A DNA stretch of 64,000 nt from Bacteroidota bacterium (GTDB lineage: Bacteria; Chlamydiota; Chlamydiia; Chlamydiales; FEN-1388): assembly GCA_013285825.1 (NCBI GenBank), contig JABDGV010000002.1, positions 62,001 through 126,000 of the forward strand, given 5' to 3'. Position numbers and translations under genes: made by a program. Position 1 is the first letter of the stretch. The number at the start of each line of letters is the position of its first letter. This document shows, in pieces, positions 19,083-28,086 of the stretch. The notes below the pieces were generated by a model. That model was not told the DNA's origin. It was given only the letters and a program-made list of their open reading frames with translations, and did not search any database.

Positions 19083-19294
19083 CGCTATCTGTGTAAATGT
19101 CACCTCCTTCACGCCTTTTACAAGGCAGATAGATGGGCAAGTTGGTACCTTTTCAGTCCCAACTAATTCCTTGTGTACCATTCGGGGTGAAATATTAGCA
19201 AATAGTTCTAATACAAGATATATTTAAAATTATACTCATCCTAAGCACAGTGTCCGAATTAGGTAGGGTATAGCCTAACTTAAGGTGTCATCTT

Positions 19295-20017
19295 TTAAGT
19301 ACCCGCAACATCAAATAGCGATAAAGAGCCGTCTTGGATCAAGGGCATAATCTTTGCCGCTATCTCATCAGGGACTCTATTTCCTGCGCTTTTCAACCCT
19401 AAGAGTTGCTTGAGTTGACCTGCCGTTTTAGAAAGCTCAATTTTGTTGTCTGTTTTCGAGAAGATGGCAAGTCTAGCCAGGAGAATATAGCTATAGGTAG
19501 TTGGGAATTGATTTTGAAGGTTCGGGGTTGCAAGAAGCGTATCCGTACTTGCCAACGCTTTATCCCATTCCTCACTGCTGAGAGCTTGGCTCATAGAGTT
19601 TATTTGTTCAAAAAGAGAAAGCTCTTGGTTTTTTAAAAATCGGTGTGCTCCATGCAGATAGGGCGTTGATTTTTTTGCTTCATGGGAGATTAAGAGCTCT
19701 TGTCCTATCAGCCCCTGTTGCTGCTGATAAATCGATGTAGATGACTCAGCACATTCTTTGAGTTTAGCAACGAGCTGCAGGCGCTCATCAGGTTCTATTT
19801 TTGAAATATCATCTTTGATGAGTTTTGATGCAATCAAGTCGGCCTCAATTGTCTGATCGATTCGAGAATCAGTTTTATGAGTGAAAAAGAAGAGGATAAG
19901 AAGAAAAATAAATAGGAAAGCAGTAACTCCAAGGGCACACTGCTTGCCATACTGTTGAAACCAAAGCAGGGCATAGTCTAAAAGAGTTGGTTTTTCAGGT
20001 GAGTTTTTTTGTGTCAT
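19295..20017 (-). CDS. conserved-type membrane protein, function unknown
   Basis: 240 residues: a short cytoplasmic N-terminus, one membrane segment (about residues 30-49, CALGVTAFLFIFLLILFFF), and an outer helical region of about 190 residues with alternating helices resembling tetratricopeptide-like repeats (for example EEWDKALASTDTLLATPN). The topology resembles YfgM-type ancillary proteins, but similarity is not strong enough to assign it. It is transcribed divergently from parB with only 48 bases between the starts, so both promoters must share that gap. Confidence 0.75.
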   Translation of the reverse strand: MTQKNSPEKPTLLDYALLWFQQYGKQCALGVTAFLFIFLLILFFFTHKTDSRIDQTIEADLIASKLIKDDISKIEPDERLQLVAKLKECAESSTSIYQQQQGLIGQELLISHEAKKSTPYLHGAHRFLKNQELSLFEQINSMSQALSSEEWDKALASTDTLLATPNLQNQFPTTYSYILLARLAIFSKTDNKIELSKTAGQLKQLLGLKSAGNRVPDEIAAKIMPLIQDGSLSLFDVAGT

Positions 20018-20065
20018 ATCTTTTTTTCCAGTAGATTACGATATAGTGTACACAGAGGAGGCTTT

Positions 20066-20869
20066 TTGAAAAGACGTTTAATAGAAGTAGCGATTGATTC
20101 TCTCAAAGCAAATCGCTTCCAGCCCAGAAAAAATTTTTCAGATCAAGAACTTGATGAGCTCAAGCACTCCATTTCCATAAACGGCCTTCTTCAGCCTCCA
20201 ATCATTGCACAATTTGGCGAAATGTACGAAATCATTGCGGGAGAGAGGCGTGTGCAAGCTTGCAGGCGTTTGGGGTTGAAAAAGATCCCAGCTCTTCTTG
20301 TCGAGATGAACGATCAGGAAAGGCTCGAAGCTGCTCTCATTGAAAATGTGCAGCGGGTCGATCTTAATCCTATGGAATTAGCCTTAGCACTCAAGAGAAT
20401 GGCTGATGACTTAAAGATGGATCAGGAAACCATTGCTTTAAGGGTGGGGAAAAAAAGATCGACAATTTCCAACTACATGCGGCTTCTTCAACTTCCTGAA
20501 AAAATTCGTAAAGAAATTGCTTCTGGTACTGTCTCGATGGCGCATGCAAAGCTTTTGCTTTCTTGCAAAGAGGACGAATTGCGAGAAGAGCTCTTCCAAA
20601 CAATTCTTAAAAGTGGCAGCACTATCAAGAAGAGCCTTTCATTTATCCGTAAATGGAAGAAGCCGAAAACAGGCGATCTTCATGTTCAAAGCATTGAAGA
20701 GAGGCTTATGAGGCAATTGGGAACAAAGGTGGCAATCCAACACAAGGGCGATCAAGGACAAGTTTCGATTACATATTTTTCCCTTGATGATTTGGATAGA
20801 CTTTTGATGCTTCTGGGAGTTGAGCAAGAGCAAGAGACAGAGACAGAGCAAGAACAAGAGTACGTATAG
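20066..20869 (+). CDS. parB: ParB/Spo0J-family chromosome partitioning protein
   Basis: 267 residues. The ParB nuclease-like N-terminal domain shows QPRKNFSDQELDELKHSI, IIAGERRVQACRRLG (the GERR box that binds CTP in this family) and ALIENVQRVDLNPMELALAL. It is followed by a helix-turn-helix (DQETIALRVGKKRSTISNYM) that reads parS sites, and a C-terminus ending in acidic QETETEQEQEYV. The TTG start at 20066 is supported by GAGGAG five bases upstream and by the usual N-terminus of the family. No parA is adjacent; instead the gene leads a row of Bat-type genes, with batA starting 4 bases after its stop. Confidence 0.9.
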   Translation: MKRRLIEVAIDSLKANRFQPRKNFSDQELDELKHSISINGLLQPPIIAQFGEMYEIIAGERRVQACRRLGLKKIPALLVEMNDQERLEAALIENVQRVDLNPMELALALKRMADDLKMDQETIALRVGKKRSTISNYMRLLQLPEKIRKEIASGTVSMAHAKLLLSCKEDELREELFQTILKSGSTIKKSLSFIRKWKKPKTGDLHVQSIEERLMRQLGTKVAIQHKGDQGQVSITYFSLDDLDRLLMLLGVEQEQETETEQEQEYV

Positions 20870-20873
20870 AAAC

Positions 20874-21914
20874 ATGTATATAGAAATACTTGGACTTTTA
20901 CTTGCGGTTTTAATCCTCTTTTGGAGGCGAAAATCTAAAAAGCTTCCTCTTGCAAGGTGGTATATACCCAACCTCTCACTCATTGAAATCAAAGAGAGCA
21001 AAATCCACATCTGGCCAATCCTCTCACACGCCCTTGGATTATCCATTATAGGGCTCCTTGTATTGGCTCTCATCAACCCATCGCTCCCGTTAACTCTTTT
21101 GATGTTTAATCAAAAACAGCCTTTGCCAAGAGATGGCAGGGTCATAACATTAATAGTCGATGTTTCAGGCTCCATGGTGGATCCTTTTGGGACTACAACG
21201 GAATCAAAAATCAGCGTGGCAAAAAAAATAGCTACTGATTTGGTGCAGTCCTTATCGGCGCAGTCAGGCAACCGGCAAAATATTTTTGGGCTTTCAAGTC
21301 TTGCCAGGACCTGTTTCGTTGATTGTCCCTTAACGTATGATAAGAAATTTTTGATTGAGCAAATACAAAAGCTGCAGCCAATTACCTACGACTCAATGAA
21401 TGGCACAGCACTTGGCTACGCGCTTTTTAAAACCACTGAGCAAATACTTGCGACTCAAGCCTATGCAAAAGAGATCAAAGCTGTCTCAATCCCTATTGAC
21501 AGCGAAGCTGTAGTCATTATTAGCGATGGTATTAATGATCCTCATCCTCTTGATAAGCAAGATCCCTTTCGCTGGATGTCCGTTAATGATGCGCTTGGAG
21601 CTGCCCGAGAGGCGGGCATTCGGGTCTACTTTATATCTGTAGAGCCCAATGGCGACGCAGAGTATAATCAAGAGCTCAATTCGATGGCTGCTCTCATTGA
21701 AAATACAAAGGGACGGCTCTTTAAAGCGGGGCCTAACCTATCGATTGAACAGGTCGTTCAATCTATTAACGAATTGGAAGCGGCACATCTCCCGCCTGTA
21801 TCCAATGCAGCTCCTGATACTATCTCTGTGCGTTGGTTCTTTGCAGCGATTGCTGCTATTTTAACTGTGCTGAAGCTTTGGGGCGATTTCCTTGTTTCGA
21901 GGGGATGCACATGA
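20874..21914 (+). CDS. batA: BatA-type membrane protein with von Willebrand factor A domain
   Basis: 346 residues: two N-terminal membrane segments (about 3-16 and 50-69), a cytoplasm-excluded VWA domain with an intact metal-binding MIDAS site (Asp96 in DVSGSM, the Thr of NGTALG, the Asp of ISDGIND), and a C-terminal membrane segment (WFFAAIAAILTVLKLW). Family members, first named in Bacteroides, act with MoxR ATPases in envelope stress and aerotolerance; the exact role is unresolved. It is followed by BatB/C, BatD and BatE homologues with overlapping or abutting frames, so the set is one operon. No MoxR or DUF58 gene is in the window. Confidence 0.85.
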   Translation: MYIEILGLLLAVLILFWRRKSKKLPLARWYIPNLSLIEIKESKIHIWPILSHALGLSIIGLLVLALINPSLPLTLLMFNQKQPLPRDGRVITLIVDVSGSMVDPFGTTTESKISVAKKIATDLVQSLSAQSGNRQNIFGLSSLARTCFVDCPLTYDKKFLIEQIQKLQPITYDSMNGTALGYALFKTTEQILATQAYAKEIKAVSIPIDSEAVVIISDGINDPHPLDKQDPFRWMSVNDALGAAREAGIRVYFISVEPNGDAEYNQELNSMAALIENTKGRLFKAGPNLSIEQVVQSINELEAAHLPPVSNAAPDTISVRWFFAAIAAILTVLKLWGDFLVSRGCT

Positions 21915-24385
21915 CTGATTTTGCTCTCTATAATATTTTATGGTGTGCGCTCATACTGTTTGCAGTTGCATGGCTCTTTGTCAAGAGGCGTGATCAATGG
22001 CTGTCAAATTTTTTTAGAAAACAGGAGGGCTTCTCTCCCGCTCACCGCTGGATCCTATATCTTTTGGCGTTTGTTTCGATTCTTTTGGTTCTGCACACAA
22101 CGGAAAAAAGTAGGAAGGGCACGGGGCAAAGTGGTGATCAACCCCAAGTATCTTTGCAGGAATGGATTGCGGTTCTTGATGTGCAGGGGCCTGAGCTGTT
22201 CCAGCGCGCTTTGTATCTTATTCAGGATGAGGCAAATGCCTATCGAGGCATCCCTCTAGCCTTATGCCAGGCGGGAAGTACTTCTTTGGAGCTAATAGTG
22301 CCTCCGACGTATGATTTGGTCTATTTCAGGCTGATTCTTGAGACCTTAAGCGCCCCAAAAGCACGCCAGTCGGCAGATCTCGTTCAATCAGAGGCTTTAA
22401 GCCTAGCAAAAGATCTTTCAGATACTCCTCTTGTAGCTTTAACTATTTTTACAGACAGGCCGAGAGAATATTCAGGCCGAGCAGGTGATAAGGACCTCCA
22501 GGTAATTGATGTGCACCCACAAGTCTTTCAAAAGGAATCTTCAGAGATTGCGAGGGTTCGAGCAGAGAGGATGAGCATAGGCCGAACGGACGATGTGAGT
22601 GTATCCGAAAAATATGCCTTGCAATATCTCTCCCTTTTGCTTACGGCTCTTGCAACTATTTTGTTTTGCCAGGCATTTAAGCCAAAAAGCTTGTTTCTGC
22701 TGCTCTTCATATTTCCGCTTTATGGACAAGACCCCTCGCCTCTCATCCAATCGGCAGAGGTTTTTTACAGGCAGGGGGATTATCAAGAGGCGAGCAAAAT
22801 TTTACATGGATTTAATAATGAAAATAATCCCTATGTGCTATGGAATATTGCCCTTTGCCAAGCAGTGCTAAAGGACTATGATAAAGCCCAAGGCACGCTC
22901 GATCAAATTGAGCGATACTCTTCCAGCTTCAAGGATGCGATTTTGCAGCTTCGAGAATTTATTCTTTTTGAACAGCTTCAAGATACGCTTAAATTTCCTG
23001 ATGCGGAAAAGCTGCAAAATTTAGTTCAGAATGCTGCAACCCTTTCATCAAGAACGGCTGTTTTCAATAGATGGCTGATGATGAGTGCTTGTACGCTTCG
23101 CTCGCTCAATCGGCTGGAGGGGTTTACCTTTCCCTCGGCAGCATCTGTACTCCATGCTCGAGTTAAGCAGTCCATTCTTTCCCTTCGCACGCCTTTAACA
23201 AATATGAAAATGGTAACAGATGCTTTGGCTCAAGAAATTAATGCCTATTTGCTCATTTATCAAAAAACGGTCCCTCAGCATCTCTTTTTATTACCAGATC
23301 TTGTTCAAACATATTGTTTGGGTGTGGAACTGAATAAAATGCCCCTCAATTTTGAAGAGGCTCTCAGCCAGCTGGATCGCTTCTATCTCTTAGCTCTCTT
23401 TTTAGCAGAGAAAAGTTGGGAAAATGGTGTAGAAAACCTATTTTCAGCATGTATCGAAGCATCGCTTTGGAAAAAATTAAGCCCTTTTGTGCTTAAGAAA
23501 CGCCGTGAGTTTTTAAAGGGACTTTTAAGCTCCTTTAATTTGCCTGTTACCATTCTCGTATCAAATGAGGAGTCCTATGCAAAGGCATATGAGGATTTAG
23601 AGCTGTTCCGGATTTTATATCCTGAAAATAATCGATTTTATAACGCCATTCTTGCCGTTTTGAACGGCGATTCTATTGAAGTTACGGCACGAGCGTTTCC
23701 TATTTTAGGGCTCAAAGATGTCTCAATAGAAGATAGGCAATCAGCCAAGAATCAGCTTCTCACTCTTTGGGTTGATACATCTTCTTATCCTATGACTGCT
23801 GTTCGATCGACTTGCGAGAGTTTTCTCGCTCGAGCCGTGCCAATGCCGACCGATCAATTTCAAAACTCAACACTGCTTGATTGTTTGCATCTCTTGATTA
23901 ATTTACCTCCAGATGATGGCCAAAGAGCTTCTGCAAGGGGCTATTTGGAACGTATTGCGCCCTTTTTTACTGTTGCAGTTGCCAGGCCCTTTGATATCAA
24001 TGTGGCAGAAGCTCTCAATTCCTGGTTTCGCGCATTTGTTGAGTGCATGAGTTCTATAAAATTTAATGAGGCAGACGCATCTCAAGTTAAAGATGCAGAA
24101 TCTGCCATCCAGGATGCTTTGCAAGTGCTGCAGACGCTTAGTGGAAATAGCAATTTGGTGAGCACTACATGGAATGGTCAAATCCGAACCATTCTCGAAA
24201 AGGTTCAATTGTTATATGAATTACTACAAGAACCCAGTACGAGAGCTGCTTTGCCAAATCAAAATGTTTCAACTATCCAAACAACGAGCATGTTGTTTGA
24301 TCCTCTTCAGCTCTACCGAACACTAGAGCTTCGCGATCGAAAGCTGCGAGAGGATAATCCACCTCCAAAGGGAGGTCAGAGCTAG
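21911..24385 (+). CDS. BatB/BatC-like fusion: membrane protein with degenerate VWA region and tetratricopeptide repeats
   Basis: 824 residues. Two N-terminal membrane helices (about 8-24 and 48-62) are followed by a VWA-like region at about 75-205 that begins IAVLDVQGPE where MIDAS proteins have DxSxS, so the metal site is lost. A membrane segment at about 235-270 leads into a large helical tetratricopeptide-like half (QSAEVFYRQGDYQEASKIL, NIALCQAVLKDYDKAQGTL). The layout matches BatB plus BatC in one chain. ATG 21911 overlaps the batA stop as ATGA and has GAGGGG seven bases upstream. The loss of MIDAS residues suggests a structural rather than metal-binding role; the assignment rests mainly on operon position. 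Confidence 0.7.
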   Translation: MTDFALYNILWCALILFAVAWLFVKRRDQWLSNFFRKQEGFSPAHRWILYLLAFVSILLVLHTTEKSRKGTGQSGDQPQVSLQEWIAVLDVQGPELFQRALYLIQDEANAYRGIPLALCQAGSTSLELIVPPTYDLVYFRLILETLSAPKARQSADLVQSEALSLAKDLSDTPLVALTIFTDRPREYSGRAGDKDLQVIDVHPQVFQKESSEIARVRAERMSIGRTDDVSVSEKYALQYLSLLLTALATILFCQAFKPKSLFLLLFIFPLYGQDPSPLIQSAEVFYRQGDYQEASKILHGFNNENNPYVLWNIALCQAVLKDYDKAQGTLDQIERYSSSFKDAILQLREFILFEQLQDTLKFPDAEKLQNLVQNAATLSSRTAVFNRWLMMSACTLRSLNRLEGFTFPSAASVLHARVKQSILSLRTPLTNMKMVTDALAQEINAYLLIYQKTVPQHLFLLPDLVQTYCLGVELNKMPLNFEEALSQLDRFYLLALFLAEKSWENGVENLFSACIEASLWKKLSPFVLKKRREFLKGLLSSFNLPVTILVSNEESYAKAYEDLELFRILYPENNRFYNAILAVLNGDSIEVTARAFPILGLKDVSIEDRQSAKNQLLTLWVDTSSYPMTAVRSTCESFLARAVPMPTDQFQNSTLLDCLHLLINLPPDDGQRASARGYLERIAPFFTVAVARPFDINVAEALNSWFRAFVECMSSIKFNEADASQVKDAESAIQDALQVLQTLSGNSNLVSTTWNGQIRTILEKVQLLYELLQEPSTRAALPNQNVSTIQTTSMLFDPLQLYRTLELRDRKLREDNPPPKGGQS

Positions 24386-26020
24386 ATGTATATTCGTTTT
24401 ATTTTGCTTTTATGCTCTTTATGCATCTCCTTGATGGCGGACGATTTACATGTCAATGTGCCAGCTACTATTAAGCTAAAAATAGATCCTCGAGATTCTG
24501 TAGCTGGGCGGCCTGTAGTTGCTCAAATCGACGTCATTCGTACTAAATCGCAACAAGTTGATATTTCAAGCTTTCAAGTCGATGGCAAGCCTGTTGCAGT
24601 ACAACTAATTCGAGAAGAGATGAAGGCGCCAAAAGAGCTTTTTTCAGTCAACGACCCAAATATGCTTGTGGTGAGCACCTATACTACAAATCTTGGCATC
24701 TTGCCTCAAGGTGTAAAGACCTTTGGGCCTATCCAGGCCAGTATTGGAGGCGTATCAATCCAATCAAATGTTGCAAGCTTTGAGGTTGCCAAGGCAGTTG
24801 TGTCAGATAGATTTATAATGACTGCGGATGTAAAGCCGAAACGTATTTATCCTGGTCAGTCAATAGAATTTGTCTACAAAATCATGTTTAAGGATCCCCT
24901 TCAGCTTACAACTGAGACTTTGCCCCTCTTTTCTCTCACTCAGATTCAATATGAGGGCTCTCCCCAAATGAACGCCTATCTTGAAGGAGATTATAATATT
25001 CAAGAGATCTCATTAAAGGGCCGTGCACAGTCTGCAGGATCTATTGATGTTGCGGTATCAGTAGCTGAAGGATTTGTTCGAAAAGATGATCCTTCAACAG
25101 GAGTTGTGCTCTTGCCGCCTCTGCTTCGAGCAGAAACGCCCTCTTTTTCTTTTACTGTGCAGCCCTTTCCTTCCGGAATGCCCAAAAACTTTTCAGGCGC
25201 TCTTGGAGCCTTTGCATTACGCTCACGAGTTGTTACGCCAGGCCAGATACGAGTAGGAGTTCCCTTTGATTTAGAAATTCTAGTCTCAGGACGAGGAGAT
25301 TTGACTACGATTTCGCTGACACAGTTAGTTAACAGTCCATCTATCCAGGGTGTTTTTTCGCTTGCTGAGGGGCAGGCGCCTGTTATGACAGATACAACCA
25401 AGCAGTTTCTCTACAAATGCACTTTGCTCAAGTCTGATGTCAATGTGTTTCCAGAGATTCTTCTCTCCTCTTTTGACCCTGAAACGGGCCAATATCTTTC
25501 TATGCGCCTTCCTGCGCTTCCACTAAATGTAAAAAATGAGACTGGAGGCATTCAAGAAGTACAGGAGAAAAATGAGGCGTTGCCGCCACTAGAAGGCCCT
25601 TTAAGTCGAGTAGTCATTCCGCCTCTTTTTTTGATACTGCTGCCAATTATTGCTCTTATACTCTTTGCAATAGAGTGGGTTCTGCTTAAGAAAAAAAAGG
25701 AGGCTAAGCAAGAAGATATTCGATCTGGGTATACACTTATGTTAAATGCTTTAAAGCTTCGATCTCAGCCTTCAAAGAGTTTGCCGCTTGTCAAACGAGC
25801 TCTGATCTTAAGGCTTAAAGAATCGGACTTGATTTCCACTGATATTGATGCATCCGATCAACTCTCGACAAATGGGGTTGTAGGCGAAGTCAAAGAGATT
25901 TTGCGTCAGATCGATGAAACCCTTTATAAAAAAGAGGGGGCAGCTAAACCTGCCTCTGAAGTGTATGATGAAGCATCTCAACTCTTTACTAAAATTCGAA
26001 AAATGAGGGTTGAGCGATGA
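24386..26020 (+). CDS. batD: BatD-type membrane-anchored protein
   Basis: 544 residues: signal peptide (about 1-18, ending LMADD), an extracytoplasmic all-beta region in which PKRIYPGQSIEFVYKI and RVGVPFDLEILVSGRG fit the repeated oxygen-tolerance BatD strands, one C-terminal membrane segment at about 411-435 (PPLFLILLPIIALILFAIEW), and a cytoplasmic helical tail of about 105 residues. Its ATG follows the preceding stop directly and its end overlaps batE by four bases, so it is part of the parB-bat operon. It likely assembles with the VWA proteins at the membrane. Confidence 0.8.
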   Translation: MYIRFILLLCSLCISLMADDLHVNVPATIKLKIDPRDSVAGRPVVAQIDVIRTKSQQVDISSFQVDGKPVAVQLIREEMKAPKELFSVNDPNMLVVSTYTTNLGILPQGVKTFGPIQASIGGVSIQSNVASFEVAKAVVSDRFIMTADVKPKRIYPGQSIEFVYKIMFKDPLQLTTETLPLFSLTQIQYEGSPQMNAYLEGDYNIQEISLKGRAQSAGSIDVAVSVAEGFVRKDDPSTGVVLLPPLLRAETPSFSFTVQPFPSGMPKNFSGALGAFALRSRVVTPGQIRVGVPFDLEILVSGRGDLTTISLTQLVNSPSIQGVFSLAEGQAPVMTDTTKQFLYKCTLLKSDVNVFPEILLSSFDPETGQYLSMRLPALPLNVKNETGGIQEVQEKNEALPPLEGPLSRVVIPPLFLILLPIIALILFAIEWVLLKKKKEAKQEDIRSGYTLMLNALKLRSQPSKSLPLVKRALILRLKESDLISTDIDASDQLSTNGVVGEVKEILRQIDETLYKKEGAAKPASEVYDEASQLFTKIRKMRVER

Positions 26021-26754
26021 GGAGCATTCTGATCCTATGCCTATTTTTAAGCTCTCTTTCTGCTGATGATCTCTACATCAATAACCCTTTGAATATCTAC
26101 AGAGATGCAATGGCTGAAAATGCTGTTGAGAAACAGTCGCAAAAATTTAATGAGGCGCTCACTCTTTATCTTACTCAAAAGCCTGAACATCCCTCAGAGA
26201 TTTGGCACTATAATGTTGGAGCGTGCATGCTCGCCCTTCACGAACCAGGAGCCGCTGTCTACCACTTTTTAGCAGCTTTGCGGCTTGATCCATCTTTAAC
26301 TGCTGCAAGACAGGGTTTACTAGTTGCAAGAGAGAATTGTGATTTGGAGTTGGATGTCTATGATTTTAGGCCCTTTTGGGTTGTGCCCTCGCTTCCACTT
26401 TCAGTTCTTGAAATTAGCTTTTTAATTGCTGTTCTTACCACCTTTTGCATTGCTTCTTTAGGGCTTTTTATTCGCTATTCGGCCTTAGTTAAGGTGGGTA
26501 TGGGGTTGAGTATACTGTCTTTGTTGATCGGTTTGATTGTACTTCTTCGGTTTTTTGAGCCGCTTGAAGGCGTTATTGTTTATCCAGTCAAATTGCAAAG
26601 CCATATTACTGGAGGGCCGCTGCCTCGAGCAATGCTGCCCGGAGAGCTAGTCCGTGTCTTAGAAATTCAAGAGAGCATGATCCATATTAAGACTTTAGAG
26701 GGCAACAGCGGCTGGCTGCCTGAGAAAAACTGCTGGGTGCTTTCTCTGGATTAA
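26017..26754 (+). CDS. batE: BatE-type protein: tetratricopeptide repeats, two membrane segments, SH3-like end
   Basis: 245 residues: a cleavable signal sequence (about 1-16), tetratricopeptide repeats (IWHYNVGACMLALHEPGAAV, YHFLAALRLDPSLTAAR), two membrane helices (about 126-150 and 155-178), and an SH3-like beta domain of about 60 residues (LPGELVRVLEIQESMIHIKT, GNSGWLPEKNCWVL). This is the BatE architecture. Last gene of the operon; a 22-bp perfect inverted repeat follows 2 bases after the stop codon. Confidence 0.8.
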   Translation: MRSILILCLFLSSLSADDLYINNPLNIYRDAMAENAVEKQSQKFNEALTLYLTQKPEHPSEIWHYNVGACMLALHEPGAAVYHFLAALRLDPSLTAARQGLLVARENCDLELDVYDFRPFWVVPSLPLSVLEISFLIAVLTTFCIASLGLFIRYSALVKVGMGLSILSLLIGLIVLLRFFEPLEGVIVYPVKLQSHITGGPLPRAMLPGELVRVLEIQESMIHIKTLEGNSGWLPEKNCWVLSLD

Positions 26755-26755
26755 T

Positions 26756-26825
26756 AACCTCTAGTTTTGGGTTCGTTACCACGATCTCCTCTAAATTTCA
26801 GGAAACGAACCCAAAACTAGAGGTT
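26756..26825. terminator. 22-bp perfect inverted repeat after the bat operon, probable terminator
   Basis: Arms 26756-26777 and 26804-26825 (beginning AACCTCTAGTTTTGGG) are perfect reverse complements around a 26-base loop. No U-run follows, so it may be a transcript-stabilising hairpin or a small mobile palindrome rather than a classical terminator. Confidence 0.6.
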
Positions 26826-26868
26826 AATGAACTAAATTCAGCCATCAATTTGATCTGAATCAACCTAA

Positions 26869-27024
26869 TACTCATTCAAGTTCAAGAATTGGTTTTGGCT
26901 TCGGTAACATCTCAGCCAGCCTGTTAAAAAATCTTGTCCATAGAAAACACTATGAACGCGATTTTTTAACAGGCTGGCTGAGCGTTGCCTTTGCCAAATT
27001 CCAAATCTTGAACTTGAATGAGTA
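26869..27024. repeat. 156-bp MITE-like palindrome with perfect 19-bp ends
   Basis: Terminal inverted repeats TACTCATTCAAGTTCAAGA are identical at both ends (26869-26887, 27006-27024). Inner arms include a second perfect block, CAGCCAGCCTGTTAAAAAAT and its complement, so the whole element folds on itself. It contains no ORF and is flanked by TA-rich sequence. It fills most of the gap between batE and the 27061 gene. Confidence 0.75.
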
Positions 27025-27060
27025 TATAACGCATAATACAGGAAAGAGAAAGAAATCTTA

Positions 27061-28086
27061 ATGGAATTAGGCACTAAGGCGTTATATAACGCACTCAAGT
27101 TTCGCACCCTTGAACACAATGAGCCGGCAAAAGTTTTATCCTGGCAAATTGCAGACTTGAGAGAGGTGACCCTCGATGCGCTGTTTCAAGACTTAAACAA
27201 ACTTGGCTGCAACCTCGATAAACAGACCTTTTTAGTGTATGCCGAAGAGTGCGATTCTCCTGAAGATATGGTTGAGATTGTCTCCTCTGCTCAAGAAGAG
27301 GAGGAGCCAGAATTGCTTGATCGGATCTACCTTATCCTCTTTGAACTGTGGCGGCGGCTTATTCCAGAGCGCCCCTCGATCTCTATTCTCTGCGATGAAC
27401 TTGACCGCGCCATTTTCTCCTACGACCTTGGACATGAAGATGCCGAGATTGTTTGGGATGCCCTTGAACCTGTTTTAGAGATTGTCCAATTGAGTGTTGA
27501 TCAGGGAATGAATGTCCAAGAGGCATTTGGTGCAATTGAGGCCAATTGCGCCCATGATTTAAGGCGCTTTTTTACTGACTTTATTCTGGATTTATTGGAC
27601 AGCAGATCAATTCAAGATGCTGAAGATCTCTTTAATCGACTAAAGCCTTTGTTTGATAAAAACCCATGGACGTGGCTGATTGAGGCTCGATTTATCATCA
27701 AGCAAAAGCCAATAGAGGCAAAAGCACTCTTTCGTAAAGCTGTAACAGCGGCTAAAGAGGGCTCATATCCAACAGCATTTTTTGCAGAAGCGGCTCAAGC
27801 GCTTCGCTGGATTGAAGATGACACTCTCCTCGTTCCCATTCTCGACAGCGCCTTTCGTTCTATTCAGAGTCATGAAGATGGCTGCACCTATCTTGAAATT
27901 TTATCTGATGCCGTCTCGTTTTATGACTTAGATTCTCTTGAAAATGAAGTTCAAGAACTTGTGAAAAAGGCAGAAAAACCTTTTAAGCCTGTAGCCAATG
28001 ATCCTGTGATGGTAAAACTTCATGCGCTTGCTCAGGCAATTAAAGCGGGCGTTGAGCGTAACCAGTCGCAAGAAGCAAGCACATAA
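27061..28086 (+). CDS. hypothetical helical-repeat protein
   Basis: 341 residues, soluble, very acidic in the first half and almost entirely helical. The second part has tetratricopeptide-like pairs (NRLKPLFDKNPWTWLIEARF, KQKPIEAKALFRKAVTAAKE). No catalytic motif is visible and I do not recognise a named family. It follows the 156-bp palindrome by 36 bases and its last 55 bases overlap, in opposite direction, the metallophosphoesterase gene. Confidence 0.75.
   Translation: MELGTKALYNALKFRTLEHNEPAKVLSWQIADLREVTLDALFQDLNKLGCNLDKQTFLVYAEECDSPEDMVEIVSSAQEEEEPELLDRIYLILFELWRRLIPERPSISILCDELDRAIFSYDLGHEDAEIVWDALEPVLEIVQLSVDQGMNVQEAFGAIEANCAHDLRRFFTDFILDLLDSRSIQDAEDLFNRLKPLFDKNPWTWLIEARFIIKQKPIEAKALFRKAVTAAKEGSYPTAFFAEAAQALRWIEDDTLLVPILDSAFRSIQSHEDGCTYLEILSDAVSFYDLDSLENEVQELVKKAEKPFKPVANDPVMVKLHALAQAIKAGVERNQSQEAST

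Noticed and set aside
18654-19200. Possible tmRNA, RNase P RNA or 6S RNA in the 695-base gap after topA
   Set aside because: None of the diagnostic conserved cores of these RNAs are present, and protein-like segments plus a Shine-Dalgarno sequence fit a decayed gene better.
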